Assembly (NCBI GenBank): GCA_024231905.1
Contig: JAAEQC010000218.1
Span: 124,001 to 188,000, forward strand
Direction: 5' to 3'
From: a bacterium
GTDB lineage: Bacteria; Krumholzibacteriota; Krumholzibacteriia; LZORAL124-64-63
DNA: 64,000 nt
Shown here piece by piece: positions 34,434 through 42,370 of this stretch (position 1 is its first letter; each line of letters starts with the position of its first letter). The notes under the pieces were generated by a model, which was given only the letters and a program-made list of their open reading frames with translations, made no database searches and was not told the origin of the DNA. Made by a program: the position numbers and the translations under genes.

Positions 34434-36289
34434 GGCTCGGCTCCGGGGCGGATGTCCACCAGGAGCTGCTGGACCGGGTCGTAGGCGCCGCTGCGGGGAC
34501 GGTAGGTGCTGCGGCCGATCTGGAAGAGAATGTCCCAGGTGCGGTCCAGCAGGTCGCGGGGCCGGAGTTCCTCGCGGGCGAGCATCTGGCGCCAGGACTC
34601 GCCGCAGCCGAAGGAGACGAACTCCCGGCCCAGGGCGGGCGTACCGCCGTTGCCCCGCGCGGGTCCGCGGAAGGCGAAGCGCAGGTGGGCTCCGCCGCTG
34701 AGGGACGTGGGCGGCCGTTGCAGGCGTAGACCGCAGCAGCGGAACACGGGCTTGCGATTGCCGGCGCCGAAGGGCTCCAGGTGCTCCAGTTCACGCACGA
34801 GCCGGGCCACGTCCGTGGTCTCCAGGGTGTCCAGGGGCAGATCCAGGTCGTAACCCTCGGGCAAGGGGCCGGTAGCCGGCTGTTCGCCCAGGGCCGCCAG
34901 GAAGTCCGTGCGGAAGGCGTCAATGTCCCGACGACGCAGGGTCATGCCCGCCGCCTGGGCGTGGCCGCCGTGTCGAACCAGGTGCTTGGCACATTGGTCC
35001 AGGACGGCCTTCACGTCGATGTGGGGCACGCTCCGCGCCGACCCCCGCGCCTCGTCGCCCTCGATGGCGATGAGGATCACCGGCAGCCGGTACTGTTCCA
35101 CGAGCCGGGCGGCGCCGATGCCGATGATGCCCTTGTGCCAGTTGCTGGCGGCCAGCACCAGGCCCGGTTCGCCCCGCTGCACGAAGGGCAGGGCCATGGC
35201 GATGGCCTCCTCCTTCAGCAGCTGATCCTGTTCCTTGCGACGACTGTTGGTGCGGTCGGCCTCGGCGGCCAGGCGGCGCGCCACGGCCGGGTCCCGGGTC
35301 AACAGCAGTTCCAGGGCCGACATGACCCGCCCGATGCGCCCGCAGGCGTTGAGCCGCGGCGCCAACTGGTAGGCGAAGTCGCTGGTGGTGACGGGGAAGC
35401 CCCGGTCCAGGCCGCTCACCTCCAGCAGGGCCGACAGGCCGGGTCGGATGTGCTCCCGGTCGTTGAAGCGTTCCAGGCCCTTCTTCACCAACAGGCGGTT
35501 CTCCCCCACCAGGGACATCTGGTCCGCCACCAGGCCCAGGGCCGCCAGGTCCAGGACGCTCACCAGGAAGTCCTCGGGCAAGCAACCCGGCTCCCGGAGG
35601 GACAGGGCCTCGGCGAACTTGAAGGCCACGCCGACGCCGCTCAGTTCGAGGTTTGCGTAGGTGCCGCCGTCGCGGCGCGGGTTCACCAGCGCCACGGCCT
35701 GGGGCCGCTCCTCGAAGATGTGGTGATCCAGGACGACCACGTCCATGCCCAGGTCGCCGGCCAGGGCGATCTCCGTGGCAGCCGCCGATCCCGTGTCCAC
35801 CGTCAGCAGGAGCGTCACTCCGCGGGAGGCCCACTCGCGGATCATGCGGCCGGCCACCCCGTAACCGTCGGTGGCCCGGTCCGGCACGAAGGCGGGCTCG
35901 GTGCGGATGGCGGAGCCCTGGTGGCGCACGGCGCCGAGGGTCTCGGCCAGCAGGGCCGCGCCGGTCAGGCCGTCCACGTCGAAGTCCCCGTGGACCGCCA
36001 CCTTCTCGCCGCGCGCAGCGGCCTGCAGGACCCGGTCTACGGCCCGGTCCATTTCCTGCAGGTCGAAGGGGTCGTGGAGCTGGTCCAGGGACGGGTAGAA
36101 GAAGCGGTCGAGGTTCGCCGTGCTGGTCACGCCGCGGCAGGCCAGGACATTCACCAGGGCATCGGAGACGGGGAAGTCCAGGGGCAGCTTGCGCCGCATG
36201 GCCTGGATCTCCTGGGGACAGCCCTCGGCGTGGGCGCACCAGGGGCGGCCGCTGAAGATGCCGACGGGACCGTCGGCCACGAAGTCCAT
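34430..36289 (-). CDS. recJ: single-strand DNA exonuclease RecJ
   Basis: DHH-family 5'-3' exonuclease for RecF recombination and mismatch repair. The core motifs are visible: VHGDFDVDGLTGAA, LTVDTGSAA, VVLDHHIF, and in the DHHA1 part VRHGGHAQAAGM. The start is uncertain. ATG 36289 gives 619 residues with coding-like GC bias. ATG 36199 has the better Shine-Dalgarno (AGGAGA) and gives 589 residues, close to E. coli length. A frame start at 36358 is excluded because it lies in the rnpB terminator. The gene lies just downstream of rnpB and overlaps rel. Confidence 0.93.
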   Translation of the reverse strand: MDFVADGPVGIFSGRPWCAHAEGCPQEIQAMRRKLPLDFPVSDALVNVLACRGVTSTANLDRFFYPSLDQLHDPFDLQEMDRAVDRVLQAAARGEKVAVHGDFDVDGLTGAALLAETLGAVRHQGSAIRTEPAFVPDRATDGYGVAGRMIREWASRGVTLLLTVDTGSAAATEIALAGDLGMDVVVLDHHIFEERPQAVALVNPRRDGGTYANLELSGVGVAFKFAEALSLREPGCLPEDFLVSVLDLAALGLVADQMSLVGENRLLVKKGLERFNDREHIRPGLSALLEVSGLDRGFPVTTSDFAYQLAPRLNACGRIGRVMSALELLLTRDPAVARRLAAEADRTNSRRKEQDQLLKEEAIAMALPFVQRGEPGLVLAASNWHKGIIGIGAARLVEQYRLPVILIAIEGDEARGSARSVPHIDVKAVLDQCAKHLVRHGGHAQAAGMTLRRRDIDAFRTDFLAALGEQPATGPLPEGYDLDLPLDTLETTDVARLVRELEHLEPFGAGNRKPVFRCCGLRLQRPPTSLSGGAHLRFAFRGPARGNGGTPALGREFVSFGCGESWRQMLAREELRPRDLLDRTWDILFQIGRSTYRPRSGAYDPVQQLLVDIRPGAEP

Positions 36290-36341
36290 GGCGTACTGCA
36301 ACACGTCTCCCGTACGTTCCGGCGCGCCGGTGCGCACCGGC

Positions 36342-36368
36342 AAAAACGTCCACGGCACAGGGCCGCGG
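36342..36368 (-). terminator. intrinsic terminator of the RNase P RNA gene
   Basis: A seven-base stem CCGCGGC/GCCGTGG (one G-U pair) with a five-base loop, followed by ACG and five Ts, starts 21 bases after the 3' end of rnpB on the minus strand. Confidence 0.6.
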
Positions 36369-36388
36369 CACGGCGAACGGTCTGACGT

Positions 36389-36792
36389 GAGAAGCCGGTC
36401 GTAAGCCGAGTTCTGTTACCGGGCGGCACCTCCGAAGAGGCGCGCACGGCGACAGTCATGTATCTGGGACCGCCGTTACCGACGGTCTCGAGCGACCTAC
36501 CCGGGAGTCCAAGCGAGGCGGGCTACCTCATCCTCCCCTATTTGGTCTTGCTCCAGGTGGGGTTTACCCTGCCACCTCCGTCACCGGAGGCGCGGTGAGC
36601 TCTTACCTCACCATTTCACCCTTACCCGGGTCCGGATTACTCCGGAGCCCGGGCGGTATCTTTTCTGTGGCACTTTCCGTGGGATCGCTCCCCCTGGCCG
36701 TTAACCAGCACCCTGCCCTGTGGAGCCCGGACTTTCCTCGCACCTCCTGAACACGGGGTTCGGGAGACACGCGACTGTCTCCCCGACTTCTC
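36389..36792 (-). ncRNA. rnpB: RNase P RNA, bacterial class A
   Basis: Catalytic RNA of about 404 bases that trims the 5' leader from tRNAs. The ends pair in P1: GAGAAGTCGG at the 5' side with CCGGCTTCTC at the 3' side. Conserved cores are present: GAGGAAAGTCCGGGCTCC with ACAGGGCAGGGTGCTGG in the 5' half, GTGAAATGGTGAGGTAAGAG in the middle, and AACAGAACTCGGCTTACGA near the 3' end. It has its own good promoter and terminator. It lies between rnhA and recJ. Confidence 0.96.
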
Positions 36793-36800
36793 ACGCATTC

Positions 36801-36829
36801 ATGATAGCCGCATTCAGAAGTGATGTCAC
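36801..36829 (-). promoter_or_regulatory. sigma-70 promoter of rnpB
   Basis: GTGACA, a 17-base spacer and TATCAT (five of six matches in each box) end eight bases before the P1 helix of rnpB, the right distance for its transcription start. Confidence 0.75.
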
Positions 36830-36856
36830 AGGAATTCAGGCGGGGGGTGAGCCCAG

Positions 36857-37540
36857 TCAGTTCTGGGCGTCCAGCGCCTCGTTGGCCAGGGCGTCCGCGT
36901 GGGCGTTCCGGTGCCGTTTGATATGCCTCACGCGGAACTCGGCCAGGTCGCGGCTCAGGAAGACGACCTGCTGGTAGAGGGGCCTCAGGTCGGGACTCTT
37001 GACCCGGTAGGTGCCGTGGAGTTGGCGGACGATGAGTTCCGAGTCCATGTGCAGGTAGACGCGTTTGATTTTCCAGCGCTTGCAGTGTTCGAGGGCTGCC
37101 ACCACGGCCCGGTACTCGGCCACGTTGTTGGTGGCCCGGCCGATGGCCTCGCCGTGGACGCAGACGGGTTCCCCGGCGGCGTCGCCGAAGACCACGCCGA
37201 TGGAAGCGGGGCCGGGGTTGCCGCGGCTCGCACCGTCGGTGTGGACGGTCATGAGTTTGCGGCTGCCGCCGGGCAGCGGGCTCTCCGCCAGGTCCTCGGC
37301 CCGGGGCAGGTCCGGCCAGTCGGCATTCTTGCCCTTGGCACCGGTCTTCTCTTCCTTGCGGACAGGCTTGACCTCGCCGCCCTCGTCGTCGGTCTGCATC
37401 TCCCGGCGCCAGATGGACAGACGGCGGCGCAATTCGCGAACCGAGAGTCCGCACTCGCGCGCCAAGGAGCGCAGGTCGGAGCTCCGCTCCAGGGTCCGCA
37501 GCAATTCGATCAGGGTTTCGGGACGGCCTTCGGTATCCAC
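36857..37540 (-). CDS. RNase HI-family protein with an N-terminal helix-turn-helix region
   Basis: A 227-residue protein. Residues ~95-225 form an RNase H domain with the complete DEDD set: Asp102 (HTDGASRGNPG), Glu142 (NNVAEYRAV), Asp166 (LHMDSELIV) and Asp216 (HADALANEALD). It should cleave RNA in RNA-DNA hybrids. Residues ~1-48 are helical and read like a helix-turn-helix (LARECGLSVRELRRRLSIW), then a charged disordered linker follows. Start GTG at 37540 with GAGGAG seven bases upstream supports the extended form. It lies 49 bases after the zinc-ribbon gene and before rnpB. Confidence 0.9.
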   Translation of the reverse strand: MDTEGRPETLIELLRTLERSSDLRSLARECGLSVRELRRRLSIWRREMQTDDEGGEVKPVRKEEKTGAKGKNADWPDLPRAEDLAESPLPGGSRKLMTVHTDGASRGNPGPASIGVVFGDAAGEPVCVHGEAIGRATNNVAEYRAVVAALEHCKRWKIKRVYLHMDSELIVRQLHGTYRVKSPDLRPLYQQVVFLSRDLAEFRVRHIKRHRNAHADALANEALDAQN

Positions 37541-37589
37541 GCGCGACTCCTCGGTTCCCGGACGGCGCCTTCCAGTCGGCGCCCGGCGG

Positions 37590-38309
37590 TCAATACCAGG
37601 GTTTGTGCACCACGTAACACGAGCACGAAGCGCAGCGCACCAGCAGACGCCCCTTGTCCACGGCGATGGCCTGCTGGGGCGGCAGCAGAGCGAAGCAACC
37701 GCCGCAAGCTCCGCCTTCGAGCCGGACTACCGCCCGGCCACCCCGGGTCTGCAGGCGCTTCACGTGCCGGGCCACGTCCGGTGGCAAAAGGTCCAGCAGC
37801 CGGGCGATCTCCACCGCGGACTCGTGTTCCAAGGCGTCCACCCGGTCACCGGCGGCGGCAGCCCCGGCGGCGGCAGCCGTGCGCCGGTCCTCCGCCCGGC
37901 GTCCACCCTGCTTGGCCTCGGCCACCTCGTCGGAGCGTTCGTCGGCCTCGTCCAGCAATTCGTAGGCCTCGGATTCGAGTCTGTCCAGGCGCCGTTCCAA
38001 CGCCGTGATCTCCTCGCTCAAAGCCCGGTGCTGGCGCCGGTCCACCAGACCGACCAGCAGATCGCGCTTGGCGCCGAGGGCCTCCTCCAGGTCATGGATC
38101 TCCCGGGCCCGGGCGCGGAAGCCAGTCTCGGCCTCCTGCATTTGCGTACCCGCCGCGTCGGCGTCGGCGTCGTACTCGGCGGCCAGTTCCCGCTGGTTGC
38201 GGCGCTGCCGGCTCTCGCGGGCCAGGGCCGAGCGGGCCTCGGCCAGGGCCTCCTCGTGCCCGGCCAACTCCACCAGGGCGTTGACTACGATGCGCGGATC
38301 CGTCTCCAT
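37590..38309 (-). CDS. coiled-coil protein with C-terminal C4 zinc ribbon
   Basis: A 239-residue protein of the widespread DUF164-type zinc-ribbon family. Residues ~10-180 are a long charged coiled coil, and the end carries two Cys pairs, GGACGGCFALLPPQ and VRCASCSC. Members are often found next to rnpB or genes for RNA and cell-wall processes. Their function is poorly known; roles in RNA handling have been proposed. It starts with ATG at 38309 and is likely co-transcribed with rnhA. Confidence 0.85.
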   Translation of the reverse strand: METDPRIVVNALVELAGHEEALAEARSALARESRQRRNQRELAAEYDADADAAGTQMQEAETGFRARAREIHDLEEALGAKRDLLVGLVDRRQHRALSEEITALERRLDRLESEAYELLDEADERSDEVAEAKQGGRRAEDRRTAAAAGAAAAGDRVDALEHESAVEIARLLDLLPPDVARHVKRLQTRGGRAVVRLEGGACGGCFALLPPQQAIAVDKGRLLVRCASCSCYVVHKPWY

Positions 38310-38371
38310 GCCTTCAGGTTCGCTCCCACGACGTCATATGACAACCCCGAATCCACCGCTGACAGGCAGAG

Positions 38372-38392
38372 AAAAAGGGTGCGCTAGCACCC
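38372..38392 (-). terminator. intrinsic terminator of the two-tRNA unit
   Basis: GGGTGC-TAGC-GCACCC, a perfect six-base stem with a four-base loop, is followed by five Ts and TCTC on the minus strand. It ends the tRNA transcript 100 bases after tRNA-Val. Confidence 0.75.
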
Positions 38393-38492
38393 TCGTTCCC
38401 TCCGCTCGTCATGGATCCGCTGGCGTCGGACCTTGAGGAATCCTCCGCCATCTCGCGGCGACCCGGCGAACCGGGCCGGCTGCGGCGGTGGA

Positions 38493-38569
38493 TGGTGGGC
38501 GATACTGGACTCGAACCAGTGACCTCTCGCGTGTGAGGCGAGCGCTCTAGCCAGCTGAGCTAATCGCCC
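38493..38569 (-). tRNA. tRNA-Val (CAC)
   Basis: A 77-base cloverleaf with acceptor GGGCGAT/ATCGCCC, anticodon loop CTCACAC giving CAC (reads GTG), T-loop TTCGAGT and an encoded ACCA end. It is the second gene of a two-tRNA unit with its own promoter and terminator. Confidence 0.95.
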
Positions 38570-38604
38570 GGAATACCGCCGTGGCCGGCGCTGCGGTCCG
38601 GAGC

Positions 38605-38681
38605 TGGTGGGCCTACCAGGACTTGAACCTGGGACCTACCGGTTATGAGCCGGCTGCTCTAACCAACTGAGCTATAGGCCC
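38605..38681 (-). tRNA. tRNA with CAT anticodon, probably Ile2 (lysidine type), else elongator Met
   Basis: A 77-base cloverleaf with acceptor GGGCCTA/TAGGCCC, anticodon loop CTCATAA, and ACCA encoded. G1-C72 is paired, so it is not the initiator. C4-G69 and C5-G68 pairs, known TilS identity elements, favour tRNA-Ile2 whose C34 becomes lysidine; elongator Met remains possible. Confidence 0.85.
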
Positions 38682-38695
38682 AAGACCGGACGGGC

Positions 38696-38724
38696 AAGAT
38701 AACCGCTGGGCCCGACCGGGTCAA
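38696..38724 (-). promoter_or_regulatory. promoter of the CAT/Val tRNA unit
   Basis: TTGACC, 17-base spacer, TATCTT on the minus strand, 15 bases before the first tRNA and just after the rpoD hairpin. Confidence 0.6.
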
Positions 38725-38729
38725 CCACA

Positions 38730-38745
38730 GACCGCCAGCGCGGTC
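38730..38745 (-). terminator. short hairpin abutting the rpoD stop codon
   Basis: GACCGC-GCTG-GCGGTC forms a perfect six-base stem immediately after the rpoD stop codon. The following TGTGGTTG is only weakly T-rich, and the -35 box of the tRNA promoter begins within it. Confidence 0.45.
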
Positions 38746-40467
38746 TTAGACCATCTCCCCGTATCCCTTGAGCTTCCGGCTGCGGCTCGGGTGCCGCAAT
38801 TTCCGCAGGGCTTTGGCCTCGATCTGGCGCACGCGTTCCCGCGTGACCTTGAATATCGTGCCCACTTCCTCGAGGGTGCGCGGGGTGCCGTCCCCCAGCC
38901 CGAAACGCAGGCGGATGACCTTCTCCTCGCGCCGGGTGAGGGTGCTCAGTACGCGCTGCATCTGGTCCTTGAGCATACTGTGGGCCGCCAGACGCGCCGG
39001 CGACGGTGCGCTGTCGTCCTCGATGAAGTCGCTCAGGTTGGAGTCCTCGTCCTCGCCGATGGGCCGGTCCAGGCTCACGGGCTCCATGCTGGCCTGCAGC
39101 ACCCCCTGCACCTTTTCCAGGGGCATCTCCAGGAAGGTGGCGACTTCTTCGGGTTTGGGGTCACGTCCGAGCTCCTGCAGCAGCTGCCGGTTGGCCCGGT
39201 TCACCTTGTTGATGGCCTCGATCATGTGGACCGGCACACGAATGGTGCGGGCCTGGTCCGCGATGGCCCGGGTGATGGCCTGCCTGATCCACCAGGTGGC
39301 GTAGGTGGAGAACTTGTAGCCCTTGCGGTAGTCGAACTTTTCGACCGCACGCATGAGGCCGCTGTTGCCTTCCTGGATCAGGTCCAGGAATTCCAGGCCG
39401 CGGTTCGTGTAGCGCTTGGCGATGGAGATGACCAGCCGCACGTTGGCCTCGATCATCTCGCGCTGGGCCGTGTCCACTTCCAGCTTGCCCTTGGCGATCT
39501 CGGAGCCGATAAGCGCCAACTCCGCCCGGGTCAGGCCGATCTCGCGCTCCACGTCCTGGACCTTCTTGCGCAGGTTCTTGATGGACCGGTGCGCGTCGCG
39601 GATCTCCTCCACCCGTGCAGCGGCGATCCCCTTGGCACGCATGGCCGCGGCCATCTCCCCGAAGACGAGCCCGGTGCCCTCCTGCGTCTGTTCGATGCGG
39701 GAGCCCAGGTCCTCCATCTTCCGGTGGACCAGCAGCAGCTTGTTGGCCAGTTGCTCGACCTGGGCCGGGGCCAGCTGCAGCCCCAGGAAGGTATCGAGGA
39801 TCTTACGCTCGCGGGCCTGGACCATGCGAGTCAGCGTCGCCACCCGCGTGCCGTTGGCGCAGGACTCCAGCTCGATCTTGGCCTTGCCCATCTCCGTCTG
39901 CCACTTCTCGATGTTGTCCAGGGCGCGCAGGATCCGGCGCGCTTCCTTCTTGGCCGACAGGTGGACGTTCCAGGTGCTGGCGTCGTGCTGGACCACCTCG
40001 TCCACGTGGACGGATTCGGCCTGGAGCTGGTTGGCCGTCTGGCGCAACTCGCGCAGGGCGTGGCGGGAGCAGAGAGTGGCGTGGATGATGGCGATGCGGC
40101 CGTCCTCCATGCGGCGGGCCAGGTTCACCTCGCCCTGGCGGGTCAGCAGGGGTACGCGGCCCATCTCCCTCAGGTACATGCGCACCGGATCGTCGTATTT
40201 GACGTTGGTGCGCTGGACCTTTCGCGCCGCTGCGACCTTCTTCCTTTCCTTCTTCTTGCGCCGGGACATCTTGTCCTTGGCTTCGGCCTCGGTGTCGTAG
40301 TAGTCGATCTGCAGCTCACCGAGCTTCTCGTATATGCGGTCGATCACGTCCACGTCGACTTCGTCGCCGAGCATGTCGTTGATCTCGCCGTGCAGGATGT
40401 ATCCGCCGCGGCCCGTCGCTTCCTTGCGGATGCTCTCGATGATTCCTTCGAATTTCTTCTTATCCAT
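38746..40467 (-). CDS. rpoD: primary RNA polymerase sigma factor RpoD (sigma-70)
   Basis: Housekeeping sigma factor of 573 residues. A region 1.1-like N-terminus is followed by region 1.2 ([19 protein letters not shown]), a non-conserved region, region 2 ([33 protein letters not shown]), region 3 and region 4 with the helix-turn-helix ([20 protein letters not shown]). These recognise TTGACA and TATAAT boxes, in line with the promoters found in this window. It follows dnaG by 43 bases, the classic dnaG-rpoD macromolecular-synthesis pair. Starts at ATG 40467. Confidence 0.97.
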   Translation of the reverse strand: MDKKKFEGIIESIRKEATGRGGYILHGEINDMLGDEVDVDVIDRIYEKLGELQIDYYDTEAEAKDKMSRRKKKERKKVAAARKVQRTNVKYDDPVRMYLREMGRVPLLTRQGEVNLARRMEDGRIAIIHATLCSRHALRELRQTANQLQAESVHVDEVVQHDASTWNVHLSAKKEARRILRALDNIEKWQTEMGKAKIELESCANGTRVATLTRMVQARERKILDTFLGLQLAPAQVEQLANKLLLVHRKMEDLGSRIEQTQEGTGLVFGEMAAAMRAKGIAAARVEEIRDAHRSIKNLRKKVQDVEREIGLTRAELALIGSEIAKGKLEVDTAQREMIEANVRLVISIAKRYTNRGLEFLDLIQEGNSGLMRAVEKFDYRKGYKFSTYATWWIRQAITRAIADQARTIRVPVHMIEAINKVNRANRQLLQELGRDPKPEEVATFLEMPLEKVQGVLQASMEPVSLDRPIGEDEDSNLSDFIEDDSAPSPARLAAHSMLKDQMQRVLSTLTRREEKVIRLRFGLGDGTPRTLEEVGTIFKVTRERVRQIEAKALRKLRHPSRSRKLKGYGEMV

Positions 40468-40510
40468 GCGCGCAGGCTTCCCCTGTTGACTGATATGGCG
40501 TCGTTCCCGG

Positions 40511-42259
40511 TCAACCGCCGCGGGCCCGTTGCCGGTGCGCCGCGAGTCGCCGGATGAGGTCGTTGACGACCTGGACGAAGTCCGTATGAGTGGGACAGTC
40601 CTCCTCGTTCAGCAGGCGGCTCACGAAGTTCCGATACCCCGCGTCGCCCTGTTGATTCCATCGCTGTTCGACGAAGTCGCGGGGCAGGATCCGCTGCCCG
40701 CCGTCCGTCGCCTTCGCCCAGGCCGCCACCTCGTCGGCCAGCAGCCGGCTCGTCTCCCCGGCGAACTCCAGGTCGCCGCACCCGGCGAGGAAGGCGCGGG
40801 CGGCGCCTCCCGTGTCGTCCCGCAGTACGTGCAGGAACAGGTCCTTCTCCAGGCGGCCCACGTCCAGCCGCTGGAACTGGAAGACCTTGCTGCGCCGCGG
40901 CGGTTCCGGCGCCGGTTCCCCTTCCGTGGCCTCGTCGCCCGCCGCCTCGGCGGCCACGACGCGCGGCCGCAGTTTCTCCTTCATGCCCACCAGCGTCGCG
41001 GTCAGCACCTCCCGGGACAGTCCGAAGACCTCGCCGGTCTCCTGGAGCAGATACTCCCGCCGCAGGGGATCGGTCACCCCGGACGCCGTCCCCAGAGCCT
41101 GCCGCACCGCCCGCTCGGCCACTTCGCGTCCCCCGCCCCGGCCGTCGGCCAGGCTCTTGAGGAACGGCACGTAACCCATGTCCGCGGCCAGCACCTCCTG
41201 CATGGCCGCCGCGCCGCCGCTCTCCAGCAGGGACGCCGGGTCCTCCCCCTTGGGCAGGCTGGCGATGCGCGGATCCAGGCCGCACTTCAGCGCCGTGTCC
41301 GACGAACGGACGGCGGCCTTGACGCCCGCCTTGTCGCCGTCGAACAGCAGCGTCACCCGGGGCGCGCCTCTTCGCAGCAGGCGCGCCTGGTCGGGGGTGA
41401 ATGCCGTGCCGCAGGTGGCCACGACGTTGGTGAAACCCGCTTGGACCAAGGCCAGCAGATCCAGGTACCCCTCCACCAGGAGCGCGGTCTTCTCGCGCGC
41501 GATGGCCATGCGGGAAGCGTCGAAGCCGTAAAGAAGCTTCCCCTTGGTGAAGTACGTGCTGTCGGCGGAATTGAGGTACTTCGGCTCGCCCCGGTCGATC
41601 ACGCGGCCGCCGAAACCCACGACCTGCCGCGAGATGCTCCTGATCGGAAAGATAATCCGGCCCCTGAAATAGGCAAACGTGCCGTCTCTTTCGCCCCGGC
41701 GCAGGAGGTCGGCGGCCAGGGCCAGTTCCTCGTCCACCCCGGCCTTGTCCAGACGCGGCGCCAGCCACCCACCACCGGGGGGCGCAACGCCCACGTCGAA
41801 ATCGCGCAGCACCTTGTCGCCGAAACCGCGGTCGCGCAGGTAGGTACGGGCGGCGCGGCCGGGACCGTCTTCCCACAGGGTGTCCCGCCAGATGTCCATG
41901 GCGGCCTCGTTGGCCCGGTGGAAAGCCCGTCGCTCCCCTTCGCCCTCGTCCTCGCGCAACCATTCGGATAGGTCGATATCCAGGGGACGGGCCAGGGTCT
42001 CCACGGCCTCGGGAAAGCTGAGCTGCTCCATCTCCATGAGAAACGTGAAGACGTCGCCGCCGGTACCGCAGCCGAAGCAGTGGTAGCGCTGGCGCGCGGG
42101 CGTCACGATGAACGAGGGGGTCTTTTCCTTGTGGAACGGGCACAGTCCCTTGTGGACCGAGCCGGCCGCCTTCAATTGCACATAGCGACCGACCATCTCG
42201 AGGATGTCCGTCTCGTCCTTGACGCGGGCGATGATGTCGGGCGAAAAAACGGGCGACAT
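40511..42259 (-). CDS. dnaG: DNA primase
   Basis: Makes RNA primers for replication. It has 582 residues from ATG 42259, with a CHC2 zinc domain (Cys40, His43, Cys61, Cys64 in [11 protein letters not shown] and [11 protein letters not shown]), a TOPRIM catalytic core ([28 protein letters not shown]) and a C-terminal helicase-binding part. The open frame extends to 42346, but [10 protein letters not shown] is the typical start. Shine-Dalgarno support is weak. It is followed by rpoD. Confidence 0.96.
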   Translation of the reverse strand: MSPVFSPDIIARVKDETDILEMVGRYVQLKAAGSVHKGLCPFHKEKTPSFIVTPARQRYHCFGCGTGGDVFTFLMEMEQLSFPEAVETLARPLDIDLSEWLREDEGEGERRAFHRANEAAMDIWRDTLWEDGPGRAARTYLRDRGFGDKVLRDFDVGVAPPGGGWLAPRLDKAGVDEELALAADLLRRGERDGTFAYFRGRIIFPIRSISRQVVGFGGRVIDRGEPKYLNSADSTYFTKGKLLYGFDASRMAIAREKTALLVEGYLDLLALVQAGFTNVVATCGTAFTPDQARLLRRGAPRVTLLFDGDKAGVKAAVRSSDTALKCGLDPRIASLPKGEDPASLLESGGAAAMQEVLAADMGYVPFLKSLADGRGGGREVAERAVRQALGTASGVTDPLRREYLLQETGEVFGLSREVLTATLVGMKEKLRPRVVAAEAAGDEATEGEPAPEPPRRSKVFQFQRLDVGRLEKDLFLHVLRDDTGGAARAFLAGCGDLEFAGETSRLLADEVAAWAKATDGGQRILPRDFVEQRWNQQGDAGYRNFVSRLLNEEDCPTHTDFVQVVNDLIRRLAAHRQRARGG

Positions 42260-42315
42260 ACGCGCTGACCAAGCCTTCCGGAGCAAGGTCCTGGGACGGT
42301 GGCGAGGTAGCCTAT

Positions 42316-42345
42316 CATGATAGTCTCGAACCCTGCGTTTCGGCA
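42316..42345 (-). promoter_or_regulatory. promoter of dnaG-rpoD with a palindromic -10 region
   Basis: TTGCCG, an 18-base spacer and TATCAT lie about 55 bases upstream of dnaG. The -10 box is inside the perfect 12-base palindrome CTATCATGATAG (42311-42322), a possible operator. Confidence 0.5.
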
Positions 42346-42370
42346 AGGCCGGCGCGGTTTTCGGAGGATT

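Noticed and set aside
34900..36371. Arg/Gly-rich alternative frames opposite or overlapping recJ
   Set aside because: Out-of-frame shadows of recJ; composition typical of frame-shifted GC-rich coding sequence.
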